From an uncultured Bacteroidales bacterium (lineage in GTDB: Bacteria; Bacteroidota; Bacteroidia; Bacteroidales; F082): a stretch of 52,397 nt of DNA. The stretch spans positions 1-52,397 of the forward strand of contig CAJOIF010000012.1 in the NCBI GenBank assembly GCA_905234765.1. The letters run 5' to 3'. Position numbers and translations under genes: made by a program. The notes under the pieces are model-generated. The model was not told the DNA's origin. It did no database searches and saw only the letters and a program-made list of their open reading frames with translations. Numbering within the stretch: position 1 is the stretch's first letter; every line of letters begins with the position of its first letter. Shown piece by piece: positions 1-7,374 of this stretch.

Positions 1-18
1 GTTCTGTGACATTGTGCA

Positions 19-92
19 GCCTCCTTAGCTCAGTTGGTTAGAGCATCTGACTGTTAATCAGGGGGTCTCAGGTTCAAGTCCTGAAGGGGGCG
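19..92 (+). tRNA. tRNA-Asn (anticodon GTT)
   Basis: The stretch folds as a full cloverleaf. The acceptor stem GCCTCCT pairs with AGGGGGC, the D-stem GCTC with GAGC, the anticodon stem TCTGA with TCAGG around the loop CTGTTAA, and the T-stem TCAGG with CCTGA. The anticodon GTT reads asparagine codons, and the discriminator G is usual for tRNA-Asn. A complete CCA end is not encoded, since GCA is followed by T. A hairpin terminator follows. Confidence 0.96.
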
Positions 93-125
93 CATTTTTT
101 ATGTTTCATGTTATTAATTTTTTGG

Positions 126-161
126 CCTCGTAGATTCTCCCAGTTTCTACGGGGTTTTTTT
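126..161 (+). terminator. Rho-independent terminator of tRNA-Asn
   Basis: The arms CCTCGTAGA and TCTACGGGG form a 9-bp stem with one G-T pair, followed at once by seven T. It lies just after the tRNA and faces the end of the minus-strand sugar transferase gene. The T run is on the plus side, so it mainly serves the tRNA. Confidence 0.85.
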
Positions 162-166
162 ATTTG

Positions 167-769
167 CTAAAAAATAGTCTTGAAAATCAGCTTGATGTCG
201 CCAAAGAAACTCCAATGGTCCAAGTACTCAAGGTTGATTTTCACCTTGTCGGGCCAAATGACATTGTCATTGTAGGCTTTTGGGTCGGCTTGTTGTGCAA
301 GGAGTTCTTCCTCGTTGCGGTATTTGATGCTGGCCGGACCCGTGATGCCGGGGCGAAGCTGGAGAATGCGGTGGTCGTCGCCTTGAAGTTGGTCGGCATA
401 GCCAGGCACATCGGGGCGCGGACCCACGAAACTCATCTGCCCAATCAAGACGTTGACCAATTCGGTAAGGCAGTCCACTTTGCTGTGGCGAAGCCAGTGA
501 CCCATGCGCGTGACACGCGGGTCGTCGGCCGTGGTGATGCTATCGCCTTCGGCTTGGTCGTACATGGTGCGGAACTTACAAATATGAAAAGGCTTTCCGT
601 TTTTTCCGATGCGTTTTTGCAAAAAGAAAGCGGGTCCTTTCGAGTCTATCTTGATAAGGATGGCGATGACGAGCAGAGGCAGAAACAACACGGCAAGGCC
701 TATTAATGCCACGATACGGTCGAAGCACCACTTGAAGAAAAACCCTATTATGTGCCTATTTCTCTCCAC
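167..769 (-). CDS. Undecaprenyl-phosphate sugar-phosphate transferase (bacterial sugar transferase family)
   Basis: A membrane-bound initiating enzyme of exopolysaccharide or O-antigen synthesis that moves a sugar phosphate from a nucleotide sugar onto undecaprenyl phosphate. This is the short form (200 residues): one hydrophobic N-terminal segment (about 10-40), then the conserved cytoplasmic domain with KFRTM (about 66-70) and a VDCLTEL...GQMSFVGPRP block (about 99-120) matching the family signature. The canonical DELPQL is altered to DCLTEL, but the acidic residues remain. The start is GTG, 9 nt after GGAGG in the end of the upstream gene, which it overlaps by 14 nt. It is the last gene of a polysaccharide operon with a GT2 enzyme and GDP-mannose pyrophosphorylase. 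The family is clear; the sugar is unknown. Confidence 0.93.
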   Translation of the reverse strand: MERNRHIIGFFFKWCFDRIVALIGLAVLFLPLLVIAILIKIDSKGPAFFLQKRIGKNGKPFHICKFRTMYDQAEGDSITTADDPRVTRMGHWLRHSKVDCLTELVNVLIGQMSFVGPRPDVPGYADQLQGDDHRILQLRPGITGPASIKYRNEEELLAQQADPKAYNDNVIWPDKVKINLEYLDHWSFFGDIKLIFKTIF

Positions 770-1556
770 GTTGCATGGCCTCCATGTTAAGAATTGCCTT
801 TACACGAGGCAAAGTTATGATTTTTCTGAAAGGATAAAGCAATTTGACGGCAATCCGCATCCACCAAATATAATGCACCTCAAGTTGACAATATGCCTTA
901 CGGAAGCCGAAGTTGTCGACAAGGAATTCCTGTATGTTGGAATGCTCTGTGATGGAACGGGCACCATCTGTCACATAGCGGAACCCTTTTTCACCAAGAT
1001 AATAGTCGTTAAGTTGATGAAACAGGCCGTAATAGGGATAAGTGTTGTTGTGCTTGTATTCGGGCAGTATGCCGATAAGGCCATATTCGCAACTATCAGG
1101 CAACCATAGCCAAACGGTGCAAAAGCCAACCAATCGCCCATCATCAAAAACACCCCAGTAATCAAAGTTCTGTTTTTCGCATGAAGAAAGATAATCCTGA
1201 AATACAGTTTCATTCATGGTCCGGTCGGAAACAGCATAATCATCATAAGTGGCTTTCAGTATGTTCCATCCTTCGCTTTTGAGCAAATCGACACTGATTT
1301 TATTGAAAGTCAATACGTTATTGGAGCGCCTGATTTTGTTTCTTTCGTTTGAGGCATACTCGTCCAAGCCCTTGAAGCTGTCTTTGACGATATACCAAAA
1401 ACAGGTTTCTTCTCGAAAATCGAAGTCATACGTATTTCTGACGATTAGACCGCCTTTTTTGAGTAGGGCTTGCCATTCCTCTTTTTTCAGATGTGGCTCC
1501 TCATGGGGTGCGCCATCATAGCGCCAGGCCTTGCGATATAGATAGAAACCGTTCAT
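756..1556 (-). CDS. GNAT/FemAB-like acetyltransferase in polysaccharide operon
   Basis: A predicted 266-residue protein resembling GNAT-fold or FemAB-like acyltransferases: after a basic, aromatic N-terminus comes a FDDGRLVGFCTVWLW strand pair and a later DGARSITEHSNIQEFLVDNFGFRKAY region, as in proteins that acetylate sugars or amino sugars. The start at 1556 is chosen because its ATG overlaps the stop of the glycosyltransferase by one base (TGATG), a usual coupling arrangement; an open extension to 1652 lies wholly inside the upstream gene. The C-terminus is basic and amphipathic (WWMRIAVKLLYPFRK) and may touch the membrane. Its place between a GT2 enzyme and the sugar transferase suggests that it decorates the same glycan. 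The substrate cannot be read from the sequence. Confidence 0.72.
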   Translation of the reverse strand: MNGFYLYRKAWRYDGAPHEEPHLKKEEWQALLKKGGLIVRNTYDFDFREETCFWYIVKDSFKGLDEYASNERNKIRRSNNVLTFNKISVDLLKSEGWNILKATYDDYAVSDRTMNETVFQDYLSSCEKQNFDYWGVFDDGRLVGFCTVWLWLPDSCEYGLIGILPEYKHNNTYPYYGLFHQLNDYYLGEKGFRYVTDGARSITEHSNIQEFLVDNFGFRKAYCQLEVHYIWWMRIAVKLLYPFRKIITLPRVKAILNMEAMQRGEK

Positions 1557-2311
1557 CACAGGCGTTTTTTTATGGCGTTGAAGGCGTAGCAGCCAAAATA
1601 AAACAAGGCTTTGAAAAAAGGTAAATTCTCGTTTGTGCGGTACACCTTCCAAAGGTCGGCGGAGGCTTTCAGTTTGTTCGAACTCGCCGATTGTTGTCTG
1701 ATTCTGTATGACACCAGCGCCTCATCAATGGCATAAGTCAGATGGCCTTGTTTTAGAATGTTGAGCCAAGTTGCGCTATCTTCACTGGTGCGGAAGTTGG
1801 GGACTACGACATCGCCGGTGATGGTTTTGTTGACCACGACAGTGGAGCATCCGATAATGGTATTTCTCAGGTAGGTTTCGTAATCCAAATCGCCAATGGT
1901 ATGGATACATTTGTTCAGCGGTTTACCTTCTTCGTCAATCCAATCGTAGGCGGAATACGTGAACCCCACCTTCCTTTCCATCATGAATCCTATCTGTTTT
2001 TCCAGTTTTTCGGGATGCCAGATATCGTCGGCATCGATGAAAGCCAAAAACGGGCCTTGGGCCATTTGTATACATAGGTTGCGGGTGTCGGCGATGCCCG
2101 AGTGTGTCGTTTTTTCGGTAAAGTGGATTCTTTCGTCTTGTTCGGCGATCCTTTTGACAGTCTCAACGGTACCGTCCGTCGACGCGTCGTCAACGATGAG
2201 CAGTTCCCAATGTGGATATGTCTGTCGCTGTACCGACGCAATGGTTTCGGTGACAAACCTTTCCATGTTGTAGCATGGCATAATGACCGAAACCAAAGGC
2301 AGACTCTCCAC
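1556..2311 (-). CDS. Family 2 glycosyltransferase
   Basis: A GT-A fold enzyme that adds a sugar from a nucleotide donor during envelope polysaccharide assembly, probably at the cytoplasmic face of the membrane. It begins with the family motif LVSVIMPCYN, followed by LLIVDDASTDGT (about 37-48) and the metal-binding FIDADD (about 90-95). A SEDSATWLNIL segment (about 176-186) fits the catalytic-base region. At 251 residues it has the usual length of simple capsule GT2 enzymes and no membrane helices. The only in-frame start before the conserved N-terminus is GTG at 2311, 13 nt after the GDP-mannose pyrophosphorylase stop. It is translationally coupled to the acetyltransferase-like gene downstream. 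Donor and acceptor are unknown. Confidence 0.93.
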   Translation of the reverse strand: MESLPLVSVIMPCYNMERFVTETIASVQRQTYPHWELLIVDDASTDGTVETVKRIAEQDERIHFTEKTTHSGIADTRNLCIQMAQGPFLAFIDADDIWHPEKLEKQIGFMMERKVGFTYSAYDWIDEEGKPLNKCIHTIGDLDYETYLRNTIIGCSTVVVNKTITGDVVVPNFRTSEDSATWLNILKQGHLTYAIDEALVSYRIRQQSASSNKLKASADLWKVYRTNENLPFFKALFYFGCYAFNAIKKRL

Positions 2312-2324
2312 GGCGTTTTTGTTT

Positions 2325-3377
2325 TTATTTCAATCCCTCAATCCAAACCTTGATCTGCTGCTCATCATGGAGTTTGCAAACCAACAGGGAATGGTCGCGA
2401 TAGGCCACGAGATAGTCTTCTAGTCCTTCCACCACCGCCTCAGTGCCTTCCTCGATATTGATGATGGTGTTTTTGTTGTCGACAGACACTACCTTACCTC
2501 GCTTTGCGTTGCCGTTTTCGTCTTTCTTGGCATGGGTAAACAGCGATCCCCAGGTGCCGATGTCACTCCAGCCAAAGTCGGCGGGGATGGTATAGGTGTC
2601 GGGTGACTTCTCCATCACGCCATAGTCGATGCTTATGTTGGGGCAATCAACAAAGTGATCGTTGATGAAGTCTTGCTCTTCGGGTGTGCCGAAGTTATAA
2701 ATACCTTTCTCGAAGACCTCAACCATTTCGGGCAAATGTTGTCTGAAGGCATTCATAATACCATCCAAGGTCCAGAGGAAGATGCCGCTGTTCCAGAAGT
2801 AGTTGCCTTCGGCAACGAACTTCACTGCGGTATCATAGTTGGGTTTTTCCTTGAACATCTCAACCTTCACAACTTCTGGCAATTGGTTTTGTTTGGGTAC
2901 CTGAATGTAGCCATAACCTGTCTCGGGTCTACTGGGCTTGATGCCGATGGTCATCAGGGCGTTCGGGTTCTTGTCCAGGAAGTCGAAGCCCAAACGGATG
3001 ATACGTTGGAATTCGACTTCGTTGGTCACCAAATGGTCGGCTGGGGTGACGACAATGTTGGCATCCGCGCAGCGGCTTTGGATGTGGTAGGCGGCATAAG
3101 CAATGCACGGAGCCGTGTTACGGCGTGCGGGCTCACAAAGCACCTGGTCGGGACGCAGCATGGGAAGGTGCTCCAACACGAGATGCTTATAGGCTTTGTT
3201 GGTCACCACAAGGAAGTTCTCGTCAGGGATGACGGGGCTAAAACGCTCGTATGTGCTACGGATGAAGCTCTTGCCCGTGCCTAATATGTCAAGAAATTGT
3301 TTGGGATAATTGTCTTTGCTAAGTGGCCAAAAGCGGCTGCCAATGCCGCCGGCCATGATGATGCAGTAGTTGTTCAT
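2325..3377 (-). CDS. manC: Mannose-1-phosphate guanylyltransferase (GDP-mannose pyrophosphorylase)
   Basis: Makes GDP-mannose from mannose-1-phosphate and GTP in the cytoplasm, the precursor for mannosyl and GDP-fucose-derived glycans. The nucleotide-binding signature AGGIGSRFWPLS...PKQFL is at about 9-29, the metal/sugar site TPADHLV at about 111-117 and FKEKP at about 175-179, followed by NSGIFLW and DFGWSDIGTW. At 350 residues it is the short, monofunctional form without the C-terminal phosphomannose isomerase domain. It is the first clear glycan gene of the operon that continues with GT2, acetyltransferase-like and sugar transferase genes. A plausible link is that it supplies donor for the same polysaccharide. 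Confidence 0.96.
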   Translation of the reverse strand: MNNYCIIMAGGIGSRFWPLSKDNYPKQFLDILGTGKSFIRSTYERFSPVIPDENFLVVTNKAYKHLVLEHLPMLRPDQVLCEPARRNTAPCIAYAAYHIQSRCADANIVVTPADHLVTNEVEFQRIIRLGFDFLDKNPNALMTIGIKPSRPETGYGYIQVPKQNQLPEVVKVEMFKEKPNYDTAVKFVAEGNYFWNSGIFLWTLDGIMNAFRQHLPEMVEVFEKGIYNFGTPEEQDFINDHFVDCPNISIDYGVMEKSPDTYTIPADFGWSDIGTWGSLFTHAKKDENGNAKRGKVVSVDNKNTIINIEEGTEAVVEGLEDYLVAYRDHSLLVCKLHDEQQIKVWIEGLK

Positions 3378-3386
3378 GATAGATGT

Positions 3387-4133
3387 TTAGAATAAAACCG
3401 ATTTGCCTTTTTCGCTCAAATAAGGCATCAAGTCTGTTTTAGAGATTTTACATAGAGGCATACCCGCTGCATAGGGTGCGATTTCGAAGGGGGCGTAACA
3501 AAATACCACGCTGTCGGTCTCAATCCATGGCTGGTTGGTGGGAAATGGAAAGATGTCGTTGGGTTCAAAAAGGTATTCCTCTTCTTCGTTATTGATTTTG
3601 TCGAAATATTGACTGCGTATGTTATCAGAGATGAGTTTAATAAGTGGCTCTGGGGCGTCAAAAATATCATGGTCAAACAAATCGTAACCTAGCACGCTTC
3701 CGTCAAGCTTACTGAAAGTGATGCCATAGTACCAAGGCATGGGATGCGCACCACCGGTATAAACATATCCTTCAGAGATGTATGTGACATAGAGGTCGTT
3801 TTGCTCCGACAAAGTGTAGTTGCCTTCGAAAACGGATTGTGGCTCTTCGCCTTCTTCGGCAAAAAAGCGTTCTTTTTCATCTTGGAAGACCGTTTTATAG
3901 TCTTCTGTTTCGTCATTAAGCATCCAGCGCATGATGTTTTTACGAAGACTGTCATTTTTGGTGACAGGCAAGTCGACATTCATGGTATAGTAGGAATAAT
4001 CGTCGCCAAAATCGCTTTCGACAAACATGCTGTCACAAAGGGTATAGGTTTCCACTTTAACTTCATTGGAAGAGGTGCGTTCGCAGCTCGCAAACATGAG
4101 AAGCAAAACGATAGGAATGAGCAGCTTTTTCAT
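3387..4133 (-). CDS. DUF3298-type (RsiV-like) lipoprotein
   Basis: A predicted exported lipoprotein of 248 residues. The N-terminus MKKLLIPIVLLLMFASC is a lipoprotein signal with the lipidated Cys at 17. The mature part shows the hallmark of the DUF3298/RsiV-like fold: a central YVYTGGAHPMPWYYGITF segment, followed by a LIKLISDNIRSQYF helix and a C-terminal PFEIAPYAAGMP strand. Related proteins include the anti-sigma factor RsiV, but no sigma-factor partner or membrane helix is present here. The start is set at 4133 because it gives the signal peptide and lies 22-30 nt after a promoter at 4162-4191; a longer open frame to 4307 runs into the upstream gene. It is followed after 9 nt by manC, so the polysaccharide operon may begin here. 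Confidence 0.82.
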   Translation of the reverse strand: MKKLLIPIVLLLMFASCERTSSNEVKVETYTLCDSMFVESDFGDDYSYYTMNVDLPVTKNDSLRKNIMRWMLNDETEDYKTVFQDEKERFFAEEGEEPQSVFEGNYTLSEQNDLYVTYISEGYVYTGGAHPMPWYYGITFSKLDGSVLGYDLFDHDIFDAPEPLIKLISDNIRSQYFDKINNEEEEYLFEPNDIFPFPTNQPWIETDSVVFCYAPFEIAPYAAGMPLCKISKTDLMPYLSEKGKSVLF

Positions 4134-4161
4134 GATAATGCTGATATTAAGTACAGTGTTG

Positions 4162-4191
4162 CAAAGATAATGCTTTTTAATAGAACGGCAA
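4162..4191 (-). promoter_or_regulatory. Bacteroidota-type promoter for the lipoprotein-manC operon
   Basis: On the minus strand a TTG (4189-4191), exactly 19 bp and TATCTTTG (4162-4169) match the Bacteroidota housekeeping promoter (TTG, about 19 bp, TAnnTTTG). It lies in the 68-bp gap before the lipoprotein start at 4133. Transcription should begin near 4155, giving a leader of about 20 nt. Confidence 0.75.
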
Positions 4192-4201
4192 TACTTGTCG
4201 T

Positions 4202-6817
4202 TTATTTCACCCAGCGATAAAGGATTTCGATGGGATGCACGGCATGGACGCTGGTGCCGTCTAAAATTTGCTGGCGACACGAGGTGCCAGGAGCCGCGAC
4301 GATGCATGGAATGATACCGTCGGCTTTCTCCACGGCCTTGCGGATGGTGGGGAACAGCACCATCTCACCGATGGCCAACGAGGTTTGGTAATGCTCTTTC
4401 TCATAACCGAACGACCCTGCCATGCCGCAGCATCCGCTGGGAATGACGTGGATTTGGGCGTTTTGCATCAGCTTCAACACAGCGACGGTCTTCTCCGTAC
4501 CCACCAAGGCTTTTTGGTGGCAATGGCCGTGGAGCCAGATCTCCACAGCATCGGTCTTGAAGTCGGCAGAACCGATGCGTCCAGCGGCCACCTCACGCAT
4601 GATAAACTCGTCGAAGAGCAAGGCATTTTTGCCTAATTTTTGGGCTTGTGGACGGAGTTCTGTTGGCACCAAGTCCGGGTATTCATCGCGGAAGCTGAGG
4701 ATACACGACGGCTCAATGCCGACAAGCGGAATCTGTTCCGAAACTTTGTCTTTCAGCAGGTTGACGTTCTTCAAGGCAAACTTCTTGGCCAGTTTCAAGT
4801 TGCCTTTCGAGATGGCGGCACGGCCGCTCTCCACGTGTTTTGGGATTTCGACATCATAGCCCAAATGGAGCAACAACTTGGCGAAGGTGAGACCGAGTTC
4901 AGCTTCTTGAAAGTTGGTGAACTCATCTGCGAAGAGCCATACCTTGCCTTTTGTAGCCCCGCCACGGTGTTTCCGGCATTCGCGCTTGACGGCGGTGCGC
5001 ATGGTCACACGGCTCAACGTCGGAATGTCACGTTCGGTGGTGAATTTGATGATGTGCTTGATGATGTTGGAAGAGAACTTCCACGAGGCGAACAAGTTAT
5101 AGATAGGCCACACCAGATGGCCTAACTTCTCCACCGTCGCCATCCACGATACGGCGAAAGAGCGCAAAGGCATGCCGCTGACGTCGTATTTCTGTTGCAA
5201 GATCTCGGAACGCAGGCGTGTCATGTCGACATTGGAGGGACACTCGCTGCGGCAGCCTTTGCAGGCTAGGCAACTGTCGAGGACCTCGGCCAGTTCCTTT
5301 GATTTTAGGATGTTAGGCATTGTCGCTAACTGTGTCCCGCAGTTAGTACCAAATTGCGAGACGCAATTTGCGACAGTGAAGGCTTCGCTCTCCCACCCTC
5401 TCGTGAGAATTTCGCGCAGCACATTGGCTCGTGCACGTGTGGCCTTGGTCTCGTCGCCGCTGACCTTGAAAGCAGGACATAACGTGCCACCTATCAGGTT
5501 CGACTTGCGACAGTCACCGGCACCGTTACACTGCTCGATGCTGCACATCAGGGCGTGTAGCTGGTTCCTGGCTCCTGTGGCGCCTTCCACCTTGCATTCG
5601 TCGAAGGCCGCTTTCCAGTTGTAATAGGTCCCCTGAGGTCCCTGAGCCTGTCGAAGGGCCGAAGACTTCAAATCCTTCTCAAAGGCGTAACGTTGTCCGA
5701 CCTCGAAGCGCAGCATGGAGTCCATAGGCAGGGTGTCGACTATCTTATGTAGGTTGAAGACCTGCCGCGGGTCCCAGCAGCGTTTCAGCTCTTGCATCAA
5801 GGCATAGACTTCATCGCCATAGAGCAGCTGTATGAACTCGCCGCGCAAGCGTCCATCGCCATGTTCGCCGCTGAGCGAGCCTTTGTATTTCTTGACCAAC
5901 AGGGCAGTTTCGTATGCCACCTCGCGAAATTTCTTCAATCCCTTGGCATCCTTGATATTGATGATGGGTCGCAGATGTAGTTCGCCCGTGCTGATATGGG
6001 CATGGTAGACGCAGCTCAAGCCAAGTCTTTCCAGCATCTTTGCGAAGTCAGCCATATAATCGGGCAGTTTCTCAGGCGAAACAGCCGTGTCTTCGATAAC
6101 GCCGATGGGTTTGGCATCGCCTTTCATGCCGGTGAGCAACCCTAGCCCCGCTTTACGGAGACTCCACACCTTGCTGATTTCATTGTCGTAGACACGCGAA
6201 CAGGCATAAACCAATTGTTCGTCGTTATCCATCAAGGCGTGTTCCAATTGTTCGGCAACGGCATCAATGTCGGCTCTCGTCTCGCCGCGCAGTTCTATGA
6301 TAAGGATGGCGGCGGGATCGCCTTGTACAAAGAAACGGTTTTTCTGTTGCTCAACATTTTGTTTGCTGAGTTCCAAGATGTTGCGGTCCATCAGCTCCAC
6401 GGCGGAAGGATGGTATTTCAGGGCGACAAGATTGCCGAGGAAACTCTTTTGCAGTGTGTCGCAGTGGGCGCAGACCACCATTTTCTCTTTGGGTGGCAAG
6501 AGGTCGAGGTCGACTTTGATTTCCGTGATGAAAGCTAAAGTGCCTTCGCTGCCTGCCAACACCTTGCAGAGGTTGATGGTGCGGTCTTCGAGCGCTTTTT
6601 CGGCGTTATGCAGGTCTTCGATGACCTCGTCGATGGCGTAGCCACAGGAGCGGCGGCGCAGGCTCTTGTCGGGGTAGTTGTCCTCGATTAATCGAACCGT
6701 TTTTCGTCCAGGGCCCATCGGATGAGTTGGGTATAGATGCTTTTGATTAATGAACATTCGGGAAACCGACATTCCATAGATTCCTTCCCCTCCTTGTGCC
6801 TTCGCTCGAAATGACAT
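4202..6817 (-). CDS. FAD-linked oxidase C-terminal half plus Fe-S/CCG domains (frameshifted fragment)
   Basis: C-terminal part of a fused glycolate/D-lactate-type dehydrogenase (GlcD-GlcF or YdiJ-like). Conserved sequence joins this frame near 6702, so the nominal ATG at 6817 is not meaningful. In order: the rest of the FAD domain (RRRSCGYAID, KVLAGSEGTLAFITEI), FAD-oxidase C-domain (HAHISTGELHLRP, SGEHGDGRLRGEF), Fe-S segments (CNGAGDCRKS, CLACKGCRSECPSNVD) and CCG-type motifs (GHCHQKAL, GCCGMAGSFGYEKEHY). With the N-terminal piece the whole protein would be about 1,050 residues. It is interrupted in frame by two short palindromic repeats (5318-5378 and 5637-5660). Frame change at an A5 tract (6700-6704) separates it from the N-terminal piece, so this is either a pseudogene or a sequence error. 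Confidence 0.85.
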   Translation of the reverse strand: MSFRAKAQGGEGIYGMSVSRMFINQKHLYPTHPMGPGRKTVRLIEDNYPDKSLRRRSCGYAIDEVIEDLHNAEKALEDRTINLCKVLAGSEGTLAFITEIKVDLDLLPPKEKMVVCAHCDTLQKSFLGNLVALKYHPSAVELMDRNILELSKQNVEQQKNRFFVQGDPAAILIIELRGETRADIDAVAEQLEHALMDNDEQLVYACSRVYDNEISKVWSLRKAGLGLLTGMKGDAKPIGVIEDTAVSPEKLPDYMADFAKMLERLGLSCVYHAHISTGELHLRPIINIKDAKGLKKFREVAYETALLVKKYKGSLSGEHGDGRLRGEFIQLLYGDEVYALMQELKRCWDPRQVFNLHKIVDTLPMDSMLRFEVGQRYAFEKDLKSSALRQAQGPQGTYYNWKAAFDECKVEGATGARNQLHALMCSIEQCNGAGDCRKSNLIGGTLCPAFKVSGDETKATRARANVLREILTRGWESEAFTVANCVSQFGTNCGTQLATMPNILKSKELAEVLDSCLACKGCRSECPSNVDMTRLRSEILQQKYDVSGMPLRSFAVSWMATVEKLGHLVWPIYNLFASWKFSSNIIKHIIKFTTERDIPTLSRVTMRTAVKRECRKHRGGATKGKVWLFADEFTNFQEAELGLTFAKLLLHLGYDVEIPKHVESGRAAISKGNLKLAKKFALKNVNLLKDKVSEQIPLVGIEPSCILSFRDEYPDLVPTELRPQAQKLGKNALLFDEFIMREVAAGRIGSADFKTDAVEIWLHGHCHQKALVGTEKTVAVLKLMQNAQIHVIPSGCCGMAGSFGYEKEHYQTSLAIGEMVLFPTIRKAVEKADGIIPCIVAAPGTSCRQQILDGTSVHAVHPIEILYRWVK
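5318..5378. repeat. 61-bp palindromic element with two inner hairpins, inside a gene
   Basis: An outer stem CATTGTCGC/GCGACAGTG (5318-5326 and 5370-5378, one G-T pair) encloses two hairpins: CTAACTG/CAGTTAG (5326-5332 and 5340-5346) and CAAATTGCG/CGCAATTTG with an AGA loop (5350-5358 and 5362-5370). This makes a three-way-junction shape. It is translated in frame as about 20 extra residues (TVANCVSQFGTNCGTQLAT) between the two Fe-S motifs of the oxidase, where relatives have a much shorter linker. Confidence 0.75.
5637..5660. repeat. 24-bp dispersed palindromic repeat inside a gene
   Basis: The sequence GGTCCCTGAGCCTGTCGAAG plus GGCC is an imperfect palindrome (GGTCCCT against AGGGCC). I recognise it as a repeat scattered through many Bacteroidota genomes, often translated as LRQAQGPQ. 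Here it adds ALRQAQGPQG to a linker before the first Fe-S motif of the FAD oxidase, keeping the frame. Confidence 0.65.
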
Positions 6818-7368
6818 TGAATGTCGGTTTCCCAGAAACGGTGGCCAAAACGTTCCTCCAATTCTCGGATTGTATAGGTCTTAAACACCTCCACGCTGCC
6901 GTCGCAAAGCACGCCGCGGGCTTCCAACAAATGGTGTCGGGTGCTGCCGTAAACCAGGGAATGCGAGCCACAGGAGTTGTTGCCAAACATGCCACCAATG
7001 CAGCAACGGTTGCTGGTGGAGGTCTCAGGACTGAAGAAGAGGCCGTAAGGCTCCAAAGCGATGTTCAGCTCATCGAGGACCACGCCGGGTTGCACCCTCG
7101 CCCAGCGTTCTTCTGCGTTGATTTCCAGTATCTTCTTGAAATGTTTGCTGATATCGACAACAATGCCATTACCCACCACTTGTCCGGCGATGGAAGTTCC
7201 GCCCGCCCTCGGGATGAGGTGGGTGTGGCGCTTATGGGCTTCTTGTATAAGGTAGACGATATCCTGTTCGTTTTCAGGAAAAGTCACGCCTTGGGGCACC
7301 TCACGATAAGCCGAGGCATCGGTAGCGTAGGCGATGCGGTGTAAAGGGTCAGAATATATGGTGTACAT
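6688..7368 (-). CDS. FAD-linked oxidase N-terminal fragment (frameshifted)
   Basis: N-terminal FAD-binding (PCMH-type) part of the same glycolate/lactate-type dehydrogenase. It shows the FAD-binding PRAGGTSIAGQVVGNGIVVD block (about 53-72) and RVQPGVVLDELN...TSTSNRCCIGGMFGNNSCGSHSLVYGSTR (about 91-144). The frame is sound through IYTQLIRWALDEK, then runs to a stop at 6688. Homology continues in the -1 frame from the five A (T in the plus strand, 6700-6704): one added A would join both parts into a single protein. A 74-bp palindrome (6760-6833) is also read in frame. ATG at 7368 follows the dehydratase-like gene's operon neighbour by 6 nt. If the frameshift is real, the enzyme is lost. Confidence 0.88.
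   Translation of the reverse strand: MYTIYSDPLHRIAYATDASAYREVPQGVTFPENEQDIVYLIQEAHKRHTHLIPRAGGTSIAGQVVGNGIVVDISKHFKKILEINAEERWARVQPGVVLDELNIALEPYGLFFSPETSTSNRCCIGGMFGNNSCGSHSLVYGSTRHHLLEARGVLCDGSVEVFKTYTIRELEERFGHRFWETDIQCHFERRHKEGKESMECRFPECSLIKSIYTQLIRWALDEKRFD
6760..6833. repeat. 74-bp palindromic element with perfect 15-bp ends, inside a gene
   Basis: Perfect inverted arms GGGAAACCGACATTC (6760-6774) and GAATGTCGGTTTCCC (6819-6833) enclose a 44-bp centre containing TTCGCTCGAAATGACA, a sequence I recognise from dispersed repeats of Bacteroidota genomes. The element is read through by the FAD oxidase frame, adding about 25 charged residues (HFERRHKEGKESM...) between the FAD-binding block and the IYTQL helix. 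No transposase is encoded. Confidence 0.82.
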
Positions 7369-7374
7369 TTCAGC

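Noticed and set aside
164..706. Long open frame on the plus strand opposite the sugar transferase
   Set aside because: It is antisense to a gene with clear family motifs, and its own translation shows no recognisable domain.
1557..1652. N-terminal extension of the acetyltransferase-like gene
   Set aside because: It lies fully within the glycosyltransferase coding region, and the ATG at 1556 has the usual one-base coupling to the upstream stop.
6688..6817. Programmed -1 ribosomal frameshift in the FAD oxidase
   Set aside because: The tract is GAC GAA AAA CGG, without an in-frame X XXY YYZ heptamer, and I see no strong stem after it. A single-base loss or read error is simpler.
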